Shown here one piece after another: positions 14,937 to 18,333 of a stretch of 18,333 bases of DNA. The stretch spans positions 1 through 18,333 of the forward strand of contig JAWWCA010000050.1 in the NCBI GenBank assembly GCA_033720695.1, in the 5' to 3' direction. Position 1 is the stretch's first letter; each line of letters opens with the position of its first letter. The notes beneath the pieces are model-generated. The model did not search any database. It was not told where the DNA came from and saw only the letters and a program-made list of their open reading frames with translations. Both the position numbers and the translations under genes were made by a program. Source of the DNA: DATGQT01 sp033720695 (GTDB lineage: Bacteria; Bacteroidota; Rhodothermia; Rhodothermales; Rubricoccaceae).

Positions 14937-15731
14937 CTAGAGCGCGGCGGGTTCGACGCGGTAGCCGCCCTTCGGCCCCTCCTCCACGAACCCGCCGTAG
15001 GCGTCGGTGCCGTGGAAGAAGAGGAGGAGGTGGCCCTCGGCGGCGGCCTCGGCCACGAGCCGGTCGCGCCACCGCTGGCTCGCGGCCCCGTCCACGTCGT
15101 ACTTCGCCTGGAACCGCCGCGTCACCTGGCTCGGCCCGGCGAGGACGTCGCCGGCGTAGACGGCGGTGCGGCCGCCGCCGGCGTCGAGGCGGACGAGCTG
15201 GTGTGCGCCCGTGTGCCCGTTCGTCTTCTCGACCGCCACGGCGTCGGTGACGCGGGCGTCGCCGTCGACGAGGACGAGCTGGCCGGCGCCGTCGAGCGTG
15301 TCCAAGACGCGATCGCGCGCCTCGACGGAGGGGCCGTTGTAGCCCTCGGCCATCCGCTCCTCGCGCTGGACCACGTAGTCGGCGTTCGGGAACGTCGGCC
15401 GCCACTCGCCCTGGACCGCGTAGACCGCGCCGCCGGCGTGGTCGAGGTGGAGGTGCGAGAGGACGACGCGCGTGACGGCCTCGCGCGCCACGCCGTGGCG
15501 GGTCAGCCCCTCCAGGAGGGGCTCGACGCCGCGCCCCTCGGCCCACGACCCGAGCCCGGCGTCGAGGAGGAGGACCTCGGAGGGCGTCTGGACGAGGAAG
15601 GGGCAAACGGAGACGAAGAGGGTGCCCGTCGGGAGCGCCGCGCCCTCGGCGTGGGGCACGAACCGCTTGTCGAGGCCGACGGTGAAGAGGCCCTCGGGGA
15701 GGGCGTGGATCTGGAGGTCGCCGTACTGCAC
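14937..15731 (-). CDS. MBL-fold metallo-hydrolase
   Basis: The 264-residue protein has the metallo-beta-lactamase metal site HLHLDH (H93, H95, D97, H98). Further ligands are H173 (NGHTGAHQ), D195 (YAGDVLAG) and H240 (FFHGTD). LLLDAGLGSW before the motif and the overall length resemble lactonase-like or other small MBL hydrolases. The substrate cannot be told from sequence; AHL-lactonase is one option among many. The start is GTG at 15731, 12 nt after the stop of the upstream four-helix-bundle gene, which suggests co-transcription from phoH. The 3' end is 9 nt from the convergent lipoprotein gene. Confidence 0.9.
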   Translation of the reverse strand: MQYGDLQIHALPEGLFTVGLDKRFVPHAEGAALPTGTLFVSVCPFLVQTPSEVLLLDAGLGSWAEGRGVEPLLEGLTRHGVAREAVTRVVLSHLHLDHAGGAVYAVQGEWRPTFPNADYVVQREERMAEGYNGPSVEARDRVLDTLDGAGQLVLVDGDARVTDAVAVEKTNGHTGAHQLVRLDAGGGRTAVYAGDVLAGPSQVTRRFQAKYDVDGAASQRWRDRLVAEAAAEGHLLLFFHGTDAYGGFVEEGPKGGYRVEPAAL

Positions 15732-15743
15732 GAGGGCTGCGGG

Positions 15744-16106
15744 CTAGGCGCTCTGGGCTCTGAGCGTCTCGAGGAGGGCGATGAGCATTCGGCGCACGCG
15801 CACGGCTCGCTCGGTCCACTCGGCGTGGAGGACAGGGGAGAGGTAGCCGAGGTCGTGGGCGAGCAAGAGCTGGTATTCGACCTCAGTGGCGGATCCCGTC
15901 GCGATCTGGAGAGACCGGGCGAAATCGGCGTCGCTCCCGCGTGCGCTGCCCTCGGCGAGGTTGGAAGGGATCGAGACGGACGCGCGTCGGAGCTGGCTCG
16001 TGAGCCTGAACCGCTCGTCGGTCGGGAAGGAGGAGGTGGCCTCGTAGACCGCCAGGGTGAGCCCGTGCGCCTCCTGACAGACCTGTAGCCGCTTGAAGTC
16101 CTGCAT
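15744..16106 (-). CDS. Four-helix bundle protein (S23/23S rRNA IVS-encoded family)
   Basis: The 120-residue protein carries the family pattern: FKRLQVCQEAHGLTLAVYEAT, FPTDERFRLTSQLRRASVSI, PSNLAEGSARGS and DFARSLQIATGSATEVEYQL. This is the S23 family (TIGR02436), first found in 23S rRNA intervening sequences and common as isolated genes in Bacteroidota-like genomes; diversity-generating retroelement Avd proteins share the fold. No rRNA, reverse transcriptase or variable repeat is nearby, so neither role is supported here. It probably forms an oligomer of helical bundles that can bind nucleic acid. It lies 37 nt after phoH and 12 nt before the MBL gene on the same strand. Confidence 0.92.
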   Translation of the reverse strand: MQDFKRLQVCQEAHGLTLAVYEATSSFPTDERFRLTSQLRRASVSIPSNLAEGSARGSDADFARSLQIATGSATEVEYQLLLAHDLGYLSPVLHAEWTERAVRVRRMLIALLETLRAQSA

Positions 16107-16143
16107 GCCCTACGCGTTCAGCCCACGGCGCATCGCCCACAGC

Positions 16144-17097
16144 TCAGTCGTCGTCGCCCGCCTTCTCGTAGGCCTCGATGATGTCCATGACGAGGCGGTG
16201 GCGGACGACGTCGCGGCGGTCGAAGTCGATGAACGCGATGCCGTCGATGCCGCCGAGGATCTCGCGGGCCTGGACGAGCCCGCTCTGCGAGCGGTCGGGG
16301 AGGTCGGTCTGCGTGACGTCGCCGGTGACGATGGCGCGGCTGCCGGCGCCGAGCCGCGTGAGAAACATCTTCATCTGGCTGGCGGTCGCGTTCTGCGCCT
16401 CGTCGAGGATGACGAAGGCCGACGAGAGCGTCCGCCCGCGCATGTACGCCAGGGGCACGATCTCGACGGTGTTCTGCTCGAGGTAGGCGCGCAGCTTCTC
16501 GCGCGGGATCATGTCCTCGAGGGCGTCATAGAGCGGGCGGAGGTAGGGGTCCACCTTCTCGCGGAAGTCGCCGGGGAGGAACCCGAGGCTCTCGCCCGCC
16601 TCGACGGCCGGGCGGCACAGCACGATCTTCTTCACCTGCCGGCTCTTGAGCGCGCTCACCGCGAGGGCCACGCCCACGTACGTCTTGCCCGTCCCGGCGG
16701 GGCCGACGGCGAAGACGATGTCGTTGGTCCGGGCCGCCTCGACGAGGCGGAGCTGCCCCGGCGTCTTCGCCTTGATGGTCCCGCCCGAGGGCGTGAACAG
16801 GACGGTGTCGGCGGTGTCGGCCCGGCGGAGGCCCTGCCCGACCGTCGCGAGGTCGAGCACGGTCTCGACGTCGTTCTCGGTGAGGTTGCCGTTCCGGTTG
16901 AGGACGACGAGGAGCTCGTGGATCACCCGCTCGATCCGGTCCACGTCCTCCTCGCTGCCGCGGAGCATGACCTGGTTGCCGCGCGCGACGATGCGGGTCT
17001 CGGAGAAGGCGTCCTCGATGCGACGGAGGTAGGTGTCGTTGAAGCCGAAGAGGAGGAGGGGCTCGACGCCCTCGACGGTGACGGTGCGCTCGACCAA
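16144..17097 (-). CDS. phoH: PhoH-family ATPase
   Basis: The 317-residue protein has the PhoH/PhoL layout. An N-terminal KH-like region (about 1-90, VERTVTVEGVEPLLLFG) precedes a P-loop ATPase domain with Walker A GPAGTGKT (132-139), CRPAVEAGESLGFLPG (161-176) and Walker B VILDEAQN (229-236). PhoH-like proteins are linked to RNA processing and ribosome-related functions, often beside ybeY. Here ybeY is absent and a four-helix-bundle gene follows. The start is TTG at 17097, chosen because homologous N-termini begin with the xERTVTVEG strand. The longer form from GTG 17172 would add 25 low-complexity residues and leave only 14 nt before the divergent dapF start. Confidence 0.94.
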   Translation of the reverse strand: MVERTVTVEGVEPLLLFGFNDTYLRRIEDAFSETRIVARGNQVMLRGSEEDVDRIERVIHELLVVLNRNGNLTENDVETVLDLATVGQGLRRADTADTVLFTPSGGTIKAKTPGQLRLVEAARTNDIVFAVGPAGTGKTYVGVALAVSALKSRQVKKIVLCRPAVEAGESLGFLPGDFREKVDPYLRPLYDALEDMIPREKLRAYLEQNTVEIVPLAYMRGRTLSSAFVILDEAQNATASQMKMFLTRLGAGSRAIVTGDVTQTDLPDRSQSGLVQAREILGGIDGIAFIDFDRRDVVRHRLVMDIIEAYEKAGDDD

Positions 17098-17108
17098 GCG
17101 AAAGACGG

Positions 17109-17140
17109 TTCGGTGGGGAGGGGGAGAGGCGGGTACCTTA
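17109..17140 (+). promoter_or_regulatory. Candidate dapF promoter
   Basis: TTCG (17109-17112), a 21-nt spacer and TACCTTA (17134-17140) fit the FCB -33/-7 layout. The -7 box ends 46 nt before the dapF GTG. The box lies in the loop of the inverted repeat at 17124-17154, so access to it could be controlled by a protein bound to the repeat. Confidence 0.45.
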
Positions 17141-17154
17141 CGGGCCCGCCTCTC
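17124..17154. promoter_or_regulatory. Inverted repeat in the phoH-dapF divergent promoter
   Basis: A perfect 10-bp inverted repeat, GAGAGGCGGG (17124-17133) and CCCGCCTCTC (17145-17154), flanks an 11-nt centre containing TACCTTA. The reverse of this heptamer (TAAGGTA, followed by CCCGCC) is a weaker -7 candidate for phoH, 36 nt before its TTG. The repeat may be an operator shared by both genes, or a hairpin in a leader. Confidence 0.5.
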
Positions 17155-17186
17155 TAACGTCCCCGCGCGCACCTGTTCCCCCGCCC

Positions 17187-18050
17187 GTGAGCCCCCGCGC
17201 CCTCGTCGTCCCCTTCACCAAGATGCACGGGGCCGGCAACGACTTCGTCGTCCTCGACAACCGGTTCCTCCGCTTCACCGACGAGGAGCTCGCCGGCCTC
17301 GCCCGCCGCTACTGCCCCCGCCGCCTCGGCGTCGGCGCCGACGGCCTCCTCGCCCTCGACCCCCCGGACGCCGACGGGGCCGACTTCCGCATGCGCTACC
17401 GCAACGCCGACGGCTCGCTCGGGACGATGTGCGGCAACGGCGCCCGCTGCCTCGCCCGCTTCGCCCACGAGGCCGGCGTCGGGGGCACGGCGCGCGGGCA
17501 CGGCCGGACGCGCCTCGTCTTCGACACCGACGGCGGCCGCTACACCGCCGACCTCGCCGCCGATGGCCGGACCGTCCGCCTTCACGTCCCGCCCCCCCGT
17601 GACTTCGGGCCCGTGACGCTGGACGAGGCGCGCGTGGCGGGGGAGACGTGGCGGATCTGGACCGGCACCGAGCACGCTGTCCGCTTCGTGGACGACGTCG
17701 AGGCGGCGCCCGTCGCCACCGAGGGGCCGGCCCTCCGGCACGACCCCGCCCTCGCCCCGGCCGGGGCCAACGTCAACTTCGTCGAGGTCGCGGGCGCCGC
17801 CGCGGTCCGCGTCCGCACGTTCGAGAAGGGGGTCGAGGCCGAGACGCTGGCGTGCGGGACCGGGGCCCTCGCCTCGGCCCTCGTCGCGCGGCTCGCGGGC
17901 CGGCTCTCGTCCGACGACATCGCGGTCGAGATGCCCGGGGGCACGCTCCGCGTCGGCTTCCGCCTCGACGGCGACACGGCGGAGGCGGTGACCGACCTCA
18001 CGCTCGAAGGGCCGGCCGAGGCCGTGTACCAGGGGACGCTGACGGCGTAG
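17187..18050 (+). CDS. dapF: Diaminopimelate epimerase
   Basis: The 287-residue protein converts LL- to meso-diaminopimelate without a cofactor, supplying lysine and peptidoglycan synthesis. Signatures are complete: KMHGAGNDF (12-20), the first catalytic cysteine C82 in MCGNGARC, GANVNFVE (193-200), and the second cysteine C223 in LACGTGA, preceded by TFEKGVEAET. Length is normal (about 275-290). The start is GTG at 17187, which places the KMHGAGNDF block at the usual distance. The gene is single and divergent from phoH; the next gene to the right converges on it. No other dap gene is in the window. Confidence 0.97.
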   Translation: MSPRALVVPFTKMHGAGNDFVVLDNRFLRFTDEELAGLARRYCPRRLGVGADGLLALDPPDADGADFRMRYRNADGSLGTMCGNGARCLARFAHEAGVGGTARGHGRTRLVFDTDGGRYTADLAADGRTVRLHVPPPRDFGPVTLDEARVAGETWRIWTGTEHAVRFVDDVEAAPVATEGPALRHDPALAPAGANVNFVEVAGAAAVRVRTFEKGVEAETLACGTGALASALVARLAGRLSSDDIAVEMPGGTLRVGFRLDGDTAEAVTDLTLEGPAEAVYQGTLTA

Positions 18051-18167
18051 CAGGCGCCCGCTCCCCGGCGAAAGGCAGCGACCGCAGGCGGTGGTTCCAG
18101 AGCGAAGGACCGCTGAGGTCCAGGCGTCGCGGGATGGCTCGTCCTCCTCGTTGGCGTGCGCCTCGGA

Positions 18168-18333
18168 CTATGCGGCGATTGGCTCGGTGTGAGACCTCAA
18201 CGTCGTGCGCGATTCGGAGACGACGTCGGTGCCGAGCTCCGGCCGTGTGCGCTTCGCCCACCAGCGCATCACGAGCAGGGTGGCCCCGAGAACGGGGACG
18301 ACGAGGACGCTTCCCTCAGGGCCGAAGGCCCCA
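18168..18333 (-). CDS. C-terminal fragment of a membrane protein, cut by the window edge
   Basis: Read from the right edge, the minus strand gives 54 codons before a TAG (18170-18168). It runs GAFGPEGSVLVVPVLG, a hydrophobic stretch to LLVMRWW, then AKRTRPELG and a polar tail ending HTEPIAA. One transmembrane helix followed by a basic cluster suggests the end of a polytopic inner-membrane protein. FGPEGS before a last helix is reminiscent of CPBP (CAAX-type) intramembrane proteases, but this is a guess from a short piece. The 117-nt spacer to dapF (18051-18167) holds only weak hairpins and no clear terminator. Confidence 0.55.
   Translation of the reverse strand, partial: GAFGPEGSVLVVPVLGATLLVMRWWAKRTRPELGTDVVSESRTTLRSHTEPIAA

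Noticed and set aside
14940..14965. GGGTTCGAC suggestive of a tRNA T-arm
   Set aside because: It lies in the 3' end of the MBL gene and no cloverleaf arms surround it.
15744..16106. Diversity-generating retroelement accessory (Avd) gene
   Set aside because: The fold family is shared, but there is no reverse transcriptase, template repeat or variable repeat in the window.
15012..17157. Two long plus-strand frames (15012-16088 and 16093-17157) opposite MBL, S23 and phoH
   Set aside because: They are antisense shadows of genes with complete motifs.
17998..18261. 87-codon minus-strand frame overlapping the dapF end
   Set aside because: It is Arg-rich low-complexity sequence overlapping dapF; the other minus frame, ending at 18168, gives a convincing hydrophobic segment instead.

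Overview
This window is about 72% G+C by eye and reads as the chromosome of a high-GC member of the FCB group. The best fit is Rhodothermota (Rubrivirga/Rubricoccus-like). Reasons: an ECF sigma factor in an operon with a Ser/Thr kinase-TPR protein, a delta-60-repeat protein ending in a type IX secretion-like sorting domain, C/T-rich leaders without clear Shine-Dalgarno sites, and TAnnTT(n)C-type -7 boxes instead of a classical -10. The assignment is inference; no rRNA or other marker gene is present.

Layout from left to right. (1) 1-1643: fumC on the minus strand, with an intrinsic terminator downstream at 45-80. (2) 1788-3609: a plus-strand operon of a small membrane protein, panC and panD, closed by a GC-rich hairpin with a T tract. 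(3) 3684-5764: acetyl-CoA acetyltransferase and 3-hydroxybutyryl-CoA dehydrogenase, which together interconvert two acetyl-CoA and 3-hydroxybutyryl-CoA; the junction between them carries 7-nt repeats and a 12-bp inverted repeat. (4) 5859-6791 (minus): a beta-helix lipoprotein, divergent from (5) 6963-8383: a YdfG-like SDR translationally coupled to a CoA-type Nudix hydrolase. (6) 8389-9963 (minus): an exported delta-60-repeat protein. (7) 10040-13111 (minus): an ECF sigma factor followed by a receptor-like kinase with one membrane span and many TPRs. (8) 13280-14927 (plus): three small exported proteins transcribed away from the sigma factor. (9) 14937-17097 (minus): phoH, a four-helix-bundle protein and an MBL-fold hydrolase. 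(10) 17187-18050: dapF. (11) 18168-18333 (minus): the C-terminus of a membrane protein that runs off the right edge.

Most of this is core metabolism (TCA cycle, CoA precursor synthesis, acyl-CoA chemistry, lysine/peptidoglycan precursor) mixed with envelope proteins and one signalling operon. No mobile element, tRNA, rRNA or CRISPR array was seen, and no stretch longer than about 235 bases lacks a gene. I found no convincing new multi-gene system. The points most worth a second look are the palindrome that holds overlapping divergent promoter boxes between phoH and dapF, the sigma/kinase operon facing a set of uncharacterised exported proteins, the uncharacterised membrane protein heading the panCD operon, and small repeats (the heptads at 4851-4915, the three-armed terminator at 36-79, and a recurring hairpin element).
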